NCBI GenBank assembly: GCA_902555435.1
Contig: CACDRL010000004.1
Location: 33,782 to 97,781 of the forward strand
Source: an uncultured Pelagibacteraceae bacterium
GTDB lineage: Bacteria; Pseudomonadota; Alphaproteobacteria; Pelagibacterales; Pelagibacteraceae
Direction: 5' to 3'
DNA length: 64,000 bases
The position numbers were made by a program, and so were the translations under genes. The notes under the pieces are model-generated. The model ran no database searches. It saw nothing but the letters and a program-made list of their open reading frames with translations, and was not told the origin of the DNA. This document shows, piece by piece, positions 1 through 7,840 of this stretch (positions are counted from its first letter, which is position 1; each line of letters begins with the position of its first letter).

Positions 1-251
1 TTGATTGGAAATTTTGAGTTCCATTTGAAACTAATGTTATTTTTTTTTGCAACAAGCTCACAATCATTTTGCATGTTTTTCATTTTATACTTATTAAAAG
101 CAGGCGCTGTGATGCCTGCCAAGTTGTGAAGTCCTCCTAATAATATTGGTTTTAGTTTGAAATTAATATCTTTTATTTTTAAAATTTTTTTATAAGCGAT
201 GTATGCGTAAGGACTAATAATATCAAAATAAAAATCTATATGATCATTCAT
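1..251 (-). CDS. 2-hydroxychromene-2-carboxylate isomerase family protein (DsbA/kappa-GST fold), partial
   Basis: Reading the reverse strand from the ATG at 251 gives 83 residues that run off the window edge, so the C-terminal part is missing. The N-terminus reads MNDHIDFYFDIISPYAYIAY; the FYFD..SPYAY pattern near residues 7-17 is the hallmark first strand and helix of the 2-hydroxychromene-2-carboxylate isomerase group of the thioredoxin-like DsbA superfamily. The Ser in SPYAY corresponds to the residue that contacts glutathione in family members. Family members isomerise ring-cleavage products or act as glutathione transferases; the substrate here cannot be told. The start overlaps the end of the upstream membrane protein gene by 8 bases (ATGAATGA arrangement), so the two are very likely co-transcribed. 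The family call is firm, the reaction is inference. Confidence 0.8.
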   Translation of the reverse strand, partial: MNDHIDFYFDIISPYAYIAYKKILKIKDINFKLKPILLGGLHNLAGITAPAFNKYKMKNMQNDCELVAKKNNISFKWNSKFPI

Positions 252-717
252 ATAGATTTAGCTTTTTGGCGTAAAAAATTCTAATTATCCAATAAATAAA
301 TAATCCAATAGGTCCAGTTAAGTATGTAATTATTAATGGAACTGACATTAATACTTTATTTACGAAGTATTTTTGAGAGTCTTTAACCATCCATCCTCCA
401 ACAAACAAATTAATAGCTACAAAATGAGTCCAGAAAAGAGTTAGGTATAAATTATCTTCAAACAATCGGGATAACTCAACCAAACCAAGGTACAAACTAA
501 AATTTGCATCGAATTCATAACCAACTGTGAAGGATCTGTATAAAATATAAATATAAACACCACTTAATAACAGGAAAGGAAATATAGTAGTTACCACATA
601 TCTACTTAAGTGAGATTGGGGAAATACTATTAAGATGAACCAAAAAGGTATAACACCTAAATTGATCCACATATAAAGTATATCAATTGTGAAATAGTTA
701 TAAATTTGTTCGATCAT
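244..717 (-). CDS. ABA4-like (DUF4281) integral membrane protein
   Basis: This 157-residue protein has four hydrophobic segments, roughly residues 14-32, 39-60, 90-111 and 122-148. It carries the pattern of the ABA4-like/DUF4281 family: His98 in the third segment, FVGGWM at 105-110 followed by D113, and GPIGL at 135-139 in the last segment. The plant member ABA4 is required for neoxanthin formation; bacterial members have no settled function, so none is assigned. It is the first gene of a leftward pair with the DsbA-fold isomerase, overlapping it by 8 bases. Its start lies only 24 bases from the rightward recX start, so the two genes are divergent with a very compact shared control region. 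I recognise the family by pattern and not by a search. Confidence 0.65.
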   Translation of the reverse strand: MIEQIYNYFTIDILYMWINLGVIPFWFILIVFPQSHLSRYVVTTIFPFLLLSGVYIYILYRSFTVGYEFDANFSLYLGLVELSRLFEDNLYLTLFWTHFVAINLFVGGWMVKDSQKYFVNKVLMSVPLIITYLTGPIGLFIYWIIRIFYAKKLNLYE

Positions 718-741
718 AATTATATTATATAAAATCTATCG

Positions 742-1305
742 ATGATTCCTATAAGAAATAAAAGAAAAACACTTCAGGTTACTGTTGATGAAATGAGGAA
801 TTTTGCATTTGCATATGTTGAAAAATATGCGCCTTCAAAGCAACAGCTTAAGACATATTTATTAAAAAAATATATGAAACTTTCTGCAACAGACTCTAGA
901 AAAAAAGATGTAAACAAATTAATTGATATTGTTTTATCTGATCTAGAAAAAAATAAATTTATTAATGACCAATTTTATTCAGAAAGTAAAGCAAAGAGCA
1001 TGATCCAAAGAGGAAATTCTATCAATAAAATTAGAAATTATTTAATGGGTAAAGGAATTGATGACGGTTTTATCAAAGATACAGTTGATAAAATAAAGGA
1101 AGATAATTCTGATCAGGATTTTTTTTCAGCTATAAAATTATGTAAAAAAAAGAGAATTGGACCAGCAAGGGCAGAAGATAATAGAACTTTGTTTTATAAA
1201 AAAGATATATCATTACTTGCAAGGAATGGATTTGATTTTGAAACTTCTAAAAAAATAATGGATATTGATAAAAATGAATATGAAAAGATAATTAAATTAC
1301 TTTAA
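742..1305 (+). CDS. recX: Regulatory protein RecX
   Basis: RecX binds RecA filaments and limits their extension, moderating recombination and the SOS response. The 187-residue protein shows the three-helix repeats typical of RecX: an N-terminal stretch with the A.Y.....PSK..L..YL pattern (about residues 25-47), then the ....L....FINDQFYS motif (about 65-82), which matches the conserved L..F.ND..YA core of the family, then RGNSINKIRNYLMGKGI (about 91-107), which matches G..KI...L..KGI. Length fits the family. recA is not in the window. The gene is divergent from the ABA4-like gene, and its 3' end overlaps by 9 bases the end of a small antisense reading frame (1297-1440). Confidence 0.85.
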   Translation: MIPIRNKRKTLQVTVDEMRNFAFAYVEKYAPSKQQLKTYLLKKYMKLSATDSRKKDVNKLIDIVLSDLEKNKFINDQFYSESKAKSMIQRGNSINKIRNYLMGKGIDDGFIKDTVDKIKEDNSDQDFFSAIKLCKKKRIGPARAEDNRTLFYKKDISLLARNGFDFETSKKIMDIDKNEYEKIIKLL

Positions 1306-1440
1306 TTTTCTTTTTTTTTCTTCATCAACGAGGTGATTTATTTTATTTCTAATATAATTTTTAACTAAAACAAAAACTAGTAATCCAAAAATTGAGACAG
1401 ATACTATTATTATTAAAATAATTCTTAATTGTTCATCCAT
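1297..1440 (-). CDS. Small single-pass membrane protein, unknown function
   Basis: A 47-residue reverse-strand frame starts at the ATG at 1440 and ends with TAA at 1297-1299. The protein has one strongly hydrophobic segment (about residues 6-26, rich in Ile, Val and Leu) followed by a basic and charged tail ending DEEKKRKLK, as expected for a one-pass protein with the tail inside. Its ATG shares one base with the stop codon of cysQ (TAATG), a usual sign of translational coupling, and its end overlaps the end of recX. I do not recognise a family. The coupling geometry and clean hydrophobic segment make it a plausible real gene. Confidence 0.5.
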   Translation of the reverse strand: MDEQLRIILIIIVSVSIFGLLVFVLVKNYIRNKINHLVDEEKKRKLK

Positions 1441-2204
1441 TAAATTATATTCTTACTTTTTAAAATTAAACTTGGATTTTTTAAATTTTTCTTACCATAT
1501 AAAATTTCATTTCCATTAAAGTCTCTAACACTTCCTCCCGAATTTTCTAAAATTGCATGTCCTGCAGCAATATCCCACTCATAAGCTCGCGGCTCAGCAA
1601 CATAACCATCAAACTCACATGCAGCAACAACACAAAATTTTAGAGAACTTTTCATCCGAGTATGTTTATTTACACCTAATTCATCATAAATTTTTTGTAT
1701 CTCAGGTTTTATTTTATTACTGTAAGAAATAAAATTTAGTGTTTTGGCTCTTTTAGAGGGTAGCTCAGAAAGATTTATTCTTTTGTTATTGGTAAATTCA
1801 AAAGATTTACCTTTACCATAAGAATAAAACATTCTTTTTTTAGCAGGTGCATTTATTAAACCTGCAACAGGTTTGTTATTGATAATTAAACCTGCATTAA
1901 TAGTAAATTCCTCTAAATTATTTATATAATCATATGTTCCATCAATAGGATCCACCAACCAGAAATCTTTTAATCTAGAGTTATTTTTATTTTCAGAAGT
2001 TTCCTCTGAAATAATTGGTATATCGGGTGTTAATCTTGATATTTGAGAAGAAATGAAATTATTTACTTCAATATCACCATTACTAACCGGTGTATTATCA
2101 GATTTAATTTCTTTACTTAATCCTTTATCTCTCAGTTGAAGGGATAAGTCTCCTGCTGATAAAAAAGCATCAACTAAATTTTCAATAATTTTTTGTAAAT
2201 CCAT
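1440..2204 (-). CDS. cysQ: 3'(2'),5'-bisphosphate nucleotidase (CysQ-like, inositol monophosphatase family)
   Basis: Hydrolyses 3'-phosphoadenosine 5'-phosphate or related sugar phosphates using metal ions. The 254-residue protein has the metal-binding signature of the inositol monophosphatase/CysQ family: EE at 67-68, DPIDGT at 85-90 (Asp85, Asp88) and WDIAAG at 210-215 (Asp211). AEPRAYEWD is closer to CysQ than to SuhB-type phosphatases. A CysQ role is slightly odd in an organism thought not to reduce sulfate assimilatorily, so substrate preference is uncertain. It follows the DUF3553 gene by 3 bases and is coupled (TAATG) to the small membrane protein downstream, giving a three-gene leftward unit. 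Confidence 0.85.
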   Translation of the reverse strand: MDLQKIIENLVDAFLSAGDLSLQLRDKGLSKEIKSDNTPVSNGDIEVNNFISSQISRLTPDIPIISEETSENKNNSRLKDFWLVDPIDGTYDYINNLEEFTINAGLIINNKPVAGLINAPAKKRMFYSYGKGKSFEFTNNKRINLSELPSKRAKTLNFISYSNKIKPEIQKIYDELGVNKHTRMKSSLKFCVVAACEFDGYVAEPRAYEWDIAAGHAILENSGGSVRDFNGNEILYGKKNLKNPSLILKSKNII

Positions 2205-2207
2205 CTT

Positions 2208-2378
2208 TTATTTACCAATTTTTTTTAATTCAATATTTTTTGCATTTATTACTTTTTTACCCGCATTTTCAAAATTAACTGTAACTTTATCTTTTATAAT
2301 TGATTGCACTTGTCCAATACCCCAGTCTTTATTCTTAGGATTAGTGACTTTGTCACCTGGTTCATAATCTAAAATCAT
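2208..2378 (-). CDS. DUF3553 domain protein
   Basis: A 56-residue protein on the reverse strand with ATG at 2378 and TAA at 2208-2210. It shows the DUF3553 pattern: an N-terminal PGDKVTNP stretch, DWGIGQVQS at about 18-26, and [11 protein letters not shown] at about 34-44, like the small beta-barrel (Tudor/CarD-like) fold in which W-G-x-G-x-V and V-x-F-x-x-G-K are conserved. Family members are small alphaproteobacterial proteins of unknown role; the fold suggests nucleic acid or protein binding, which is inference. It sits 3 bases upstream of cysQ and is divergent from mnmA, with only 41 bases between the starts. Confidence 0.75.
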   Translation of the reverse strand: MILDYEPGDKVTNPKNKDWGIGQVQSIIKDKVTVNFENAGKKVINAKNIELKKIGK

Positions 2379-2419
2379 TTAATTTAACTTATATTGTAAA
2401 TAAGTATAAATACCACCTA

Positions 2420-3538
2420 ATGAATAAAGAATTAAACTCTATAGGAATATACAAAAAACCTGAGGATACAACAGTGGTTGTTGCAATGTCTGGTGGAGTA
2501 GACTCGTCAACTGTAGCCGGTATTATGAAAAATGAAGGTTATAAAGTTATAGGTATTACTCTAAAACTTTATGACGATGGAAAAGAAGTTGCTCAATCCA
2601 AACAGTGTTGTTCAGGACAAGACATTATGGATGCAAAACGTGTTGCCCACAAATTAGGTATTGAACATAAAATTTTATATTATCAAGATAAATTCAAGCA
2701 AGGGGTAATTGATAATTTTGTTGATAGTTACTTAAAAGGTGAAACCCCAATTCCATGTGTTCAATGTAATCAAACGGTAAAATTTAAAGATTTATTTGAA
2801 GTATCAAAAGATCTTAAGGCAGATGCACTAGTTACAGGACATTATGTAAAAAATATTACTTCAAACAATACGAACAATATGTACAGAGCAATTGATGAAA
2901 ATAGAGATCAGAGTTATTTTTTATTCAATACAACGAGAGAGCAACTAGATTATTTGAGATTTCCACTGGGTGGAATGTTAAAAGATAAAACAAGAGAAAT
3001 TGCCAAAGAGTTAGATTTAAATGTAGCTGATAAACCGGATAGTCAAGATATTTGTTTTGTACCTAATGGAGACTATGCCTCTGTAATTAGAAAATTTAAA
3101 CCAGACTCTTTTCAAAAAGGTAATATTAAAAATTTAGATGGAAAAGTAATTGGTGTTCATGACGGTATTATTAATTTCACAATCGGACAAAGAAAGGGAA
3201 TTAAGGTTTCAGATAAAGAAGCTTTGTATGTTTTGAAAATAAATTCAGATAAAAATGAAATCATTGTTGGACCTAAAGAAAAACTTGGAAAAAAAGAAAT
3301 ATCTTTAAAAGATTTAAATTTATTAACTGATAAAAAAGACCTTGATCAAAATATATTTGTAAAGGTTAGATCAACAGGCAGTCTTCTTGAGGCAAAAGTA
3401 GATTTGAAAGACAACAATGCCGCACAAGTTCATCTATTAAGTCCTGAGGATGGAATATCTCCAGGACAAGCATGCGTATTCTATAGCAAAGACCAATATG
3501 GCCATAGAGTTCTTGGTGGTGGTTGGATTAAAGAATAA
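2420..3538 (+). CDS. mnmA: tRNA-specific 2-thiouridylase MnmA
   Basis: MnmA adenylates and then thiolates U34 of tRNAs for Lys, Glu and Gln, using sulfur relayed to a catalytic cysteine. The 372-residue protein has the PP-loop ATP-binding motif SGGVDSS at 24-30, the nucleophile motif PCVQCN at 112-117 (Cys113) and the persulfide cysteine in ICFVPNGD (Cys212). The Cys pair CC at 63-64 is also seen in many alphaproteobacterial versions. TIGQRKG and the C-terminal beta-barrel (about 290-372, ending SPGQACVFY....VLGGG) are typical. Length is normal. It is divergent from the DUF3553 gene and ends 5 bases before the end of a tiny antisense gene. Confidence 0.97.
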   Translation: MNKELNSIGIYKKPEDTTVVVAMSGGVDSSTVAGIMKNEGYKVIGITLKLYDDGKEVAQSKQCCSGQDIMDAKRVAHKLGIEHKILYYQDKFKQGVIDNFVDSYLKGETPIPCVQCNQTVKFKDLFEVSKDLKADALVTGHYVKNITSNNTNNMYRAIDENRDQSYFLFNTTREQLDYLRFPLGGMLKDKTREIAKELDLNVADKPDSQDICFVPNGDYASVIRKFKPDSFQKGNIKNLDGKVIGVHDGIINFTIGQRKGIKVSDKEALYVLKINSDKNEIIVGPKEKLGKKEISLKDLNLLTDKKDLDQNIFVKVRSTGSLLEAKVDLKDNNAAQVHLLSPEDGISPGQACVFYSKDQYGHRVLGGGWIKE

Positions 3539-3543
3539 AAGAA

Positions 3544-3627
3544 TTATTTCTTCTTATTTTTTCTCTTTGCTCTTCTTTTTTTGGAGCCTTGTTTTCTTCG
3601 ACCCCTATGTTTCTTCGGATAACTCAT
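3544..3627 (-). CDS. Tiny, extremely basic protein (27 residues), candidate ribosome-associated peptide
   Basis: The reverse strand from the ATG at 3627 encodes 27 residues, 16 of them Lys or Arg, with Gly, Ser, Pro and one His. It starts MSYPKKHRGRRKQG and ends KKK before TAA at 3544-3546. An AGGA ribosome-binding match lies four bases upstream of the ATG, unusual strength for this AT-rich genome. A promoter-like pair sits 40-70 bases upstream. The composition resembles very small ribosomal proteins such as bTHX or the COX24-domain type, but I do not recognise a match. It is not an artefact of a coding neighbour, since it lies in the spacer between mnmA and the metC-like gene. Confidence 0.5.
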   Translation of the reverse strand: MSYPKKHRGRRKQGSKKRRAKRKNKKK

Positions 3628-3662
3628 TTAGTCCTATTTATTAATTTATTGACGTTTTTTAC

Positions 3663-3691
3663 GGGATATAGCATTGTCTTTTAAACATATC
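3663..3691 (-). promoter_or_regulatory. Sigma-70-type promoter for the tiny basic protein gene
   Basis: On the reverse strand TTGATA (5 of 6 to TTGACA) is followed after 17 bases by TATATC (4 of 6 to TATAAT), preceded by TGC, so it also has the extended -10 TG. Transcription would start near 3656 and give a leader of about 30 bases to the ATG at 3627. The site lies between two divergent genes. Read by eye only; AT-rich sequence gives chance matches, but spacing, extended -10 and downstream ribosome site agree. Confidence 0.45.
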
Positions 3692-3701
3692 AAATTTTAT
3701 T

Positions 3702-4877
3702 ATGAGCAATTCTTTTAAAACTTTTTTAAAACATACTGCTAAAGATTTTCATAATCAGTCTGTTAACCCACCTATTGTGCGTGCATCAACGATTATTTTC
3801 AAATCGATGCAAGATATTAGAAAAACTCAAGATAAGGCAAAAAAAAACCCTACTGGTGGACATTTTGATTACGGAAGACAAGGGACCTCAACGACTCACA
3901 TACTGCAACAAATTTTATCTAAACTTGAAGAAAGTTACTTTACTTTTTTAACACCTACAGGGTTTGGAGCTGTATTTCTTGCTATTTTTAGCGTTACAAG
4001 ACCTGGTGATGAAATTATTGCTGCTGATCCAGTTTACAGTCCAACTAGATTACTAACAGAAGATTTTTTAAAAGAATTTAATATCAAAACAACTTTTTAT
4101 GATCCACATGATCTTAAAACTTTAGAAAAAGCAATTACAAATAAAACTAAATTAATTTTTGTAGAAAATCCGGGAAGCAACACATTTGATTTTCAAGATT
4201 TAGATAAAATTGTATCTATAGCAAAAAAACATAAAATTTTAACCGCAATTGATAATACATGGGGTACTCCATATTTTTTAAAACCTATTAAACTTGGTTT
4301 TGATATGGCAATTGTTTCAGCAACGAAATATTACTCAGGTCACTCCGATGTAATGGGTGGAAGTTTAGCTGTAAATAAAAAAGTATTTCCAAAAGTAAAA
4401 GCAGCAGAAAGGGTTACTGGATTAAGATTAGGACCTGATGATGCTTATTTAATTACAAGAGGATTAAGAACTTTAGATGTTAGATTAGATAGACACAGAG
4501 AAAATGCAAAAAAAGTAGCAGAATTTTTATCTAAATATAAAAATATAAAATTATTATATCCATACAAAAAAGATTCTTACAATTTTAGAATGTGGAAGAA
4601 ATATTATTCAGGTGCTTCAGGTTTAATGGGTTTAAGAATTAAAGCTAAAAGTGAAAAAGCAGTTGTAAAATTTGTAAATAATCTAAAATTATTTGGACAC
4701 GGTTATAGTTGGGGAGGATTTGAAAGTTTAGCTTTACATCAAAATGTTAGAGAACAAGGAAATAGAAATTATCTTAAATTAGCAAAAAATGAGTACATTG
4801 TTAGATTGCATATAGGTTTAGAAGATCCTAAAGATCTTATAGCTGATATAAAACAAGCACTTGAAAGTTTTAAATGA
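3702..4877 (+). CDS. metC: Cystathionine beta-lyase type PLP enzyme
   Basis: Belongs to the Cys/Met metabolism PLP-dependent family (fold type I) and most resembles alphaproteobacterial cystathionine beta-lyase, which cleaves cystathionine to homocysteine, pyruvate and ammonia. In the 391 residues the PLP lysine is Lys209 in SATKYYSGHSDVMGG, the ring-stacking Asp is Asp184 in AIDNTWG, and YGRQGTST (58-65) supplies the phosphate contact from the partner subunit. GLRLGPDD....RGLRTLDVRL is typical of the lyase branch. A cystathionine gamma-synthase or other transsulfuration activity cannot be excluded. Stop and next start overlap (ATGA), so it is co-translated with the MFS carrier. Confidence 0.8.
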   Translation: MSNSFKTFLKHTAKDFHNQSVNPPIVRASTIIFKSMQDIRKTQDKAKKNPTGGHFDYGRQGTSTTHILQQILSKLEESYFTFLTPTGFGAVFLAIFSVTRPGDEIIAADPVYSPTRLLTEDFLKEFNIKTTFYDPHDLKTLEKAITNKTKLIFVENPGSNTFDFQDLDKIVSIAKKHKILTAIDNTWGTPYFLKPIKLGFDMAIVSATKYYSGHSDVMGGSLAVNKKVFPKVKAAERVTGLRLGPDDAYLITRGLRTLDVRLDRHRENAKKVAEFLSKYKNIKLLYPYKKDSYNFRMWKKYYSGASGLMGLRIKAKSEKAVVKFVNNLKLFGHGYSWGGFESLALHQNVREQGNRNYLKLAKNEYIVRLHIGLEDPKDLIADIKQALESFK

Positions 4878-6094
4878 GTTCAGAAAATTTTATTATAAGT
4901 AAGAAAGCACTAATCACTTTAATAGCCGCATCTATAGTAGTAATAATTTCTTTAGGTATAAGACAGACTTTTGGTTTGTTTTATTTTGATTTCAATACTG
5001 ACTTAGATATTTCTATTTCTCACTTTGGATTTGTTATGGGGTTGCAGTTGTTGCTCTGGGGGGTATTTAGTCCATTATTTGGTGTAATCACTGATAAGTA
5101 TGGAGGGGCAGTTGCAATATTTATTGGCTTTGTTTTTTATTTAGTAGGGGTTTTATTTTTTTATTCTGGTTTTAATACTGGAGGCTATTTTACCCTAACT
5201 ATAGGAGTAATGATAGGAATTGGGTTAGGTTCCACAGCAATAGGTATCCCAGTATCAGTTGTAGCAAAACATTTTCCAGCTTCTAATAGAACTATTGCAA
5301 CGGGCATAGTTACTTGTGCAGGATCCTTTGGATATTTTGTTTCACCTTTACTTGTAAGATATTCTTTAGTTGAAACAGGTTGGGAAAATACTCTCCTATA
5401 TTTTAGTCTTCTTTTAGGAGTAGGATTGATAGTGTCTTTATTTGTTAGTACTCCAAAAATACCTGTGGGAGTTAATCAAGATAATAATCAAACTATTAGA
5501 GAAGCTTTAAAAGAGGCATTTTCAAACAAAAGTTTTATTTATCTCACTTTAGGTTTTTTTGTTTGCGGTTGGCATATTGCTTTAGTAGCAACACATATTC
5601 CTACTTATATGGCAGATAAAGGTTTACCTGATTGGACACCTGCAATGGTTCTAGCTTTGATTGGAGTATTTAATATGGCAGGTACAATTACAAGCGGTTA
5701 TTTGGCAACGAGGTATAGTAAGAAAAAAATATTAAGTGCAATTTACCTTTTAAGAGGAGTTTCAATTATCTATTTTATTTTCTTACCTCCAAGTATATTT
5801 AATTCTGTTGTTTTTGGAGTTACTTTTGGTTTTTTATGGCTATCTACAGTTCCTCCAACAAATGGAATTGTTGCTCATATATTTGGCACAAAATACGTTG
5901 GACTTTTATATGGGATAGTTTTTGTAAGTCATCAAATTGGTTCTTTCTTAGGAGCTTATCTAGGCGGTGTATTTTATGAATTAAATGGAAATTTTGACTA
6001 TGCATGGTACGGATCTATCGCATTATCATTATTTGCAGGTCTGATACATTTACCTATAGTAGAGAAAGCAATTGAAAGAACTCAGCCAGCATAA
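4874..6094 (+). CDS. MFS transporter, monocarboxylate/oxalate-formate-like
   Basis: A 406-residue inner membrane protein with about 12 hydrophobic segments split 6+6. The first half has the loop motif GVITDKYGG after segment 2, the usual MFS G-x-x-x-D-R/K-x-G-G signature. The overall pattern (SLGIRQTFGLF at the first segment, FGVTFGFLWLSTVPPTNGIVA in the second half) is like the monocarboxylate/oxalate-formate antiporter branch. The substrate is not evident. It overlaps the metC-like gene by 4 bases, suggesting that it moves a substrate or product of that enzyme or is simply co-expressed. The 3' end overlaps the next gene's TTG start by 23 bases. Confidence 0.8.
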   Translation: MSSENFIISKKALITLIAASIVVIISLGIRQTFGLFYFDFNTDLDISISHFGFVMGLQLLLWGVFSPLFGVITDKYGGAVAIFIGFVFYLVGVLFFYSGFNTGGYFTLTIGVMIGIGLGSTAIGIPVSVVAKHFPASNRTIATGIVTCAGSFGYFVSPLLVRYSLVETGWENTLLYFSLLLGVGLIVSLFVSTPKIPVGVNQDNNQTIREALKEAFSNKSFIYLTLGFFVCGWHIALVATHIPTYMADKGLPDWTPAMVLALIGVFNMAGTITSGYLATRYSKKKILSAIYLLRGVSIIYFIFLPPSIFNSVVFGVTFGFLWLSTVPPTNGIVAHIFGTKYVGLLYGIVFVSHQIGSFLGAYLGGVFYELNGNFDYAWYGSIALSLFAGLIHLPIVEKAIERTQPA

Positions 6095-7286
6095 GCTTAA
6101 ATTCAACCCTTATTTAGAGGATTTGTATCAATCAGATAAGCCTATAATAATTTATAAAGTAGATGGTGGATATAATATTTATACTGATTTTTCTAAAAAG
6201 ATCATTTTAACAAAAAAAAATATACATAAATTTCTCAAATCCATAGAGAAAAAAAAATTTAAAAAAGAAACAGATTTATATCTTGGTTTTTTTGGTTATG
6301 AAATTTTATGTAATTTAATTGGTATTAATTTAAAAAATAAAAAAAGAATAAATTTTTATAAAGGAATTTTTTATAAACCTGAGACAATAATTAAAATTAG
6401 AAAAGATATTAAAGTTATATCTAATATCAAAAAACATACCTTCAATTATCAATTCAATAAAACTCAAATACTAAGTCCTTTTAAGATTAATATTTCTTAT
6501 GCAAAATATAAAAAAATATTTGAATTATTTTCAAAAAAAATAAGACAAGGTGAGACCTATCAAATTAAAATTTGTACAAAATATAAGAATAAATCATTAA
6601 TTAATCCTGTTAATTTTTTTTGGAAATTAATGCGCGTTAATGCTTCACCAGAGTCATTTATGATAAAAGATAAGGATTACTCTATTGTAAGCTGTTCTCC
6701 TGAAACATTAATAGATAAGAAAAAAAATAAAATAATTACAAAACCAATAGCTGGAACTTTTAAGAAAAAATTATTATCAAATAAAAATATAGCTCTTAGA
6801 TATTTTAAAAATAATGAGAAAGAAACCAAAGAACACAACATGATAGTTGACATGGAAAGAAGTGATTTATCCAAAATTTGCAAACCAGGAAGTGTAAAAA
6901 TTCTTAAAAAAAAATATGTTGAGGAATACAAGCATCTTTTCCATTATGTGACTTCAATTGGTGGAAAATTAAATAAAAACACAAAATTGATTGATATCAT
7001 TAAGGCAATGATGCCAGGAGGTTCTGTTATTGGTTGTCCTAAAATAAGAACTTTAGAACTTTTAAATAAGCAAGAAAAAGAAAGTAGAAATATTTTCACA
7101 GGAAGTTTTGGATTTATTAAATTCAATCAAGATATGAAGTTTAATATTATCATTAGATCTATATTAAATTATAAAAATCAATCGGAGATCTCTGCTGCAT
7201 CTGGTGTAGTATTAGATAGCTCACCAAAAAAAGAGTTTAATGAAAATTATATTAAAGCAAAATCTTTACTGGAGTTATTTAAATGA
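6072..7286 (+). CDS. pabB: Chorismate-binding enzyme, aminodeoxychorismate synthase component I-like
   Basis: Belongs to the chorismate-utilising family (TrpE/PabB/MenF). In 404 residues it has the active-site blocks SPETLI (209-214), PIAGT (225-229), EHNMIVDMERSD (254-265), Y/HYVTSIGG (291-298), PGGSVIGCPK (315-324) and a C-terminal ASGVVLDSSP. Together with glutaminase PabA it would convert chorismate to 4-amino-4-deoxychorismate for folate. Notably the motif is PIAGT, as in anthranilate synthases, and not the PIKGT of E. coli PabB, so anthranilate synthesis remains possible. The start is TTG at 6072, inside the MFS gene; no in-frame ATG occurs before the conserved region. Context with pabA and a class IV aminotransferase favours PabB. 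Confidence 0.75.
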   Translation: MKELSQHKLKFNPYLEDLYQSDKPIIIYKVDGGYNIYTDFSKKIILTKKNIHKFLKSIEKKKFKKETDLYLGFFGYEILCNLIGINLKNKKRINFYKGIFYKPETIIKIRKDIKVISNIKKHTFNYQFNKTQILSPFKINISYAKYKKIFELFSKKIRQGETYQIKICTKYKNKSLINPVNFFWKLMRVNASPESFMIKDKDYSIVSCSPETLIDKKKNKIITKPIAGTFKKKLLSNKNIALRYFKNNEKETKEHNMIVDMERSDLSKICKPGSVKILKKKYVEEYKHLFHYVTSIGGKLNKNTKLIDIIKAMMPGGSVIGCPKIRTLELLNKQEKESRNIFTGSFGFIKFNQDMKFNIIIRSILNYKNQSEISAASGVVLDSSPKKEFNENYIKAKSLLELFK

Positions 7287-7840
7287 TTTATATAATTGAT
7301 CATCAAGATTCTTTCACTTGGAATGTTGTTCATCAATTTGCAAAATTTGATAAAGTAATTTGCACAAACTATTATGAGGTAAATGACAAATTACTTGATA
7401 AAAGTGATGTGATTGTTTTATCTCCAGGACCTGGATCACCAAAGGATTACCCCACTACTTCAAAAATTTATAAAAAATATAAAGGAAAGAAAAAAATTAT
7501 TGGTATTTGTCTTGGTTATCAAATGATTTTGCACAATGAAGGAGGCAAAATAATACAACAAAAAAAAATATATCATGGCTTTCAATCTAAAATAAAAACA
7601 AATAATCAAAGTAAAATCTTTAGAAACAATCAACAGTTTAAAGTTGGAAGATATCATTCATTAAAATTAATGGAGCCATTTAAATCTAATTCGATTAAAA
7701 TAACTATGAGATGTAGTAAAACACAAATACCAATGGGACTTGAGGATAATCAAAATAAAATATATGGATTTCAATTTCATCCAGAATCTTTTTTAACAGA
7801 AAATGGCAACGCTCTTATACAAAAAATCTTATCAGCTTAG
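7283..7840 (+). CDS. pabA: Aminodeoxychorismate/anthranilate synthase glutaminase subunit
   Basis: Class I glutamine amidotransferase that supplies ammonia to the synthase component. The 185-residue protein has the nucleophile elbow GICLGYQM with Cys76 and the His-Glu pair in FQFHPES (His166, Glu168). The oxyanion region LSPGPGSP is at 47-54. RYHSL at 123-127 is the usual interdomain contact. It overlaps pabB by 4 bases (ATGA), so the two subunits are made together. It could serve both folate and tryptophan synthesis, as in many bacteria; no trp genes are in the window to settle this. Confidence 0.88.
   Translation: MIYIIDHQDSFTWNVVHQFAKFDKVICTNYYEVNDKLLDKSDVIVLSPGPGSPKDYPTTSKIYKKYKGKKKIIGICLGYQMILHNEGGKIIQQKKIYHGFQSKIKTNNQSKIFRNNQQFKVGRYHSLKLMEPFKSNSIKITMRCSKTQIPMGLEDNQNKIYGFQFHPESFLTENGNALIQKILSA

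Noticed and set aside
3450..3644. Forward 64-residue frame across the end of mnmA
   Set aside because: It lies mostly inside mnmA in another frame, and its hydrophobic C-terminal part is the reverse complement of the tiny basic protein gene; Lys codons read backwards give Phe and Leu.
3640..3701. SAM-type riboswitch before the metC-like gene
   Set aside because: The spacer is short and occupied by the reverse-strand promoter and leader of the tiny gene; no pseudoknot or stem pattern of SAM-II or SAM-V was seen.
6677..7126. Two reverse frames inside pabB
   Set aside because: Antisense to the catalytic blocks of the chorismate enzyme and rich in Phe and Leu from reversed poly-Lys codons.
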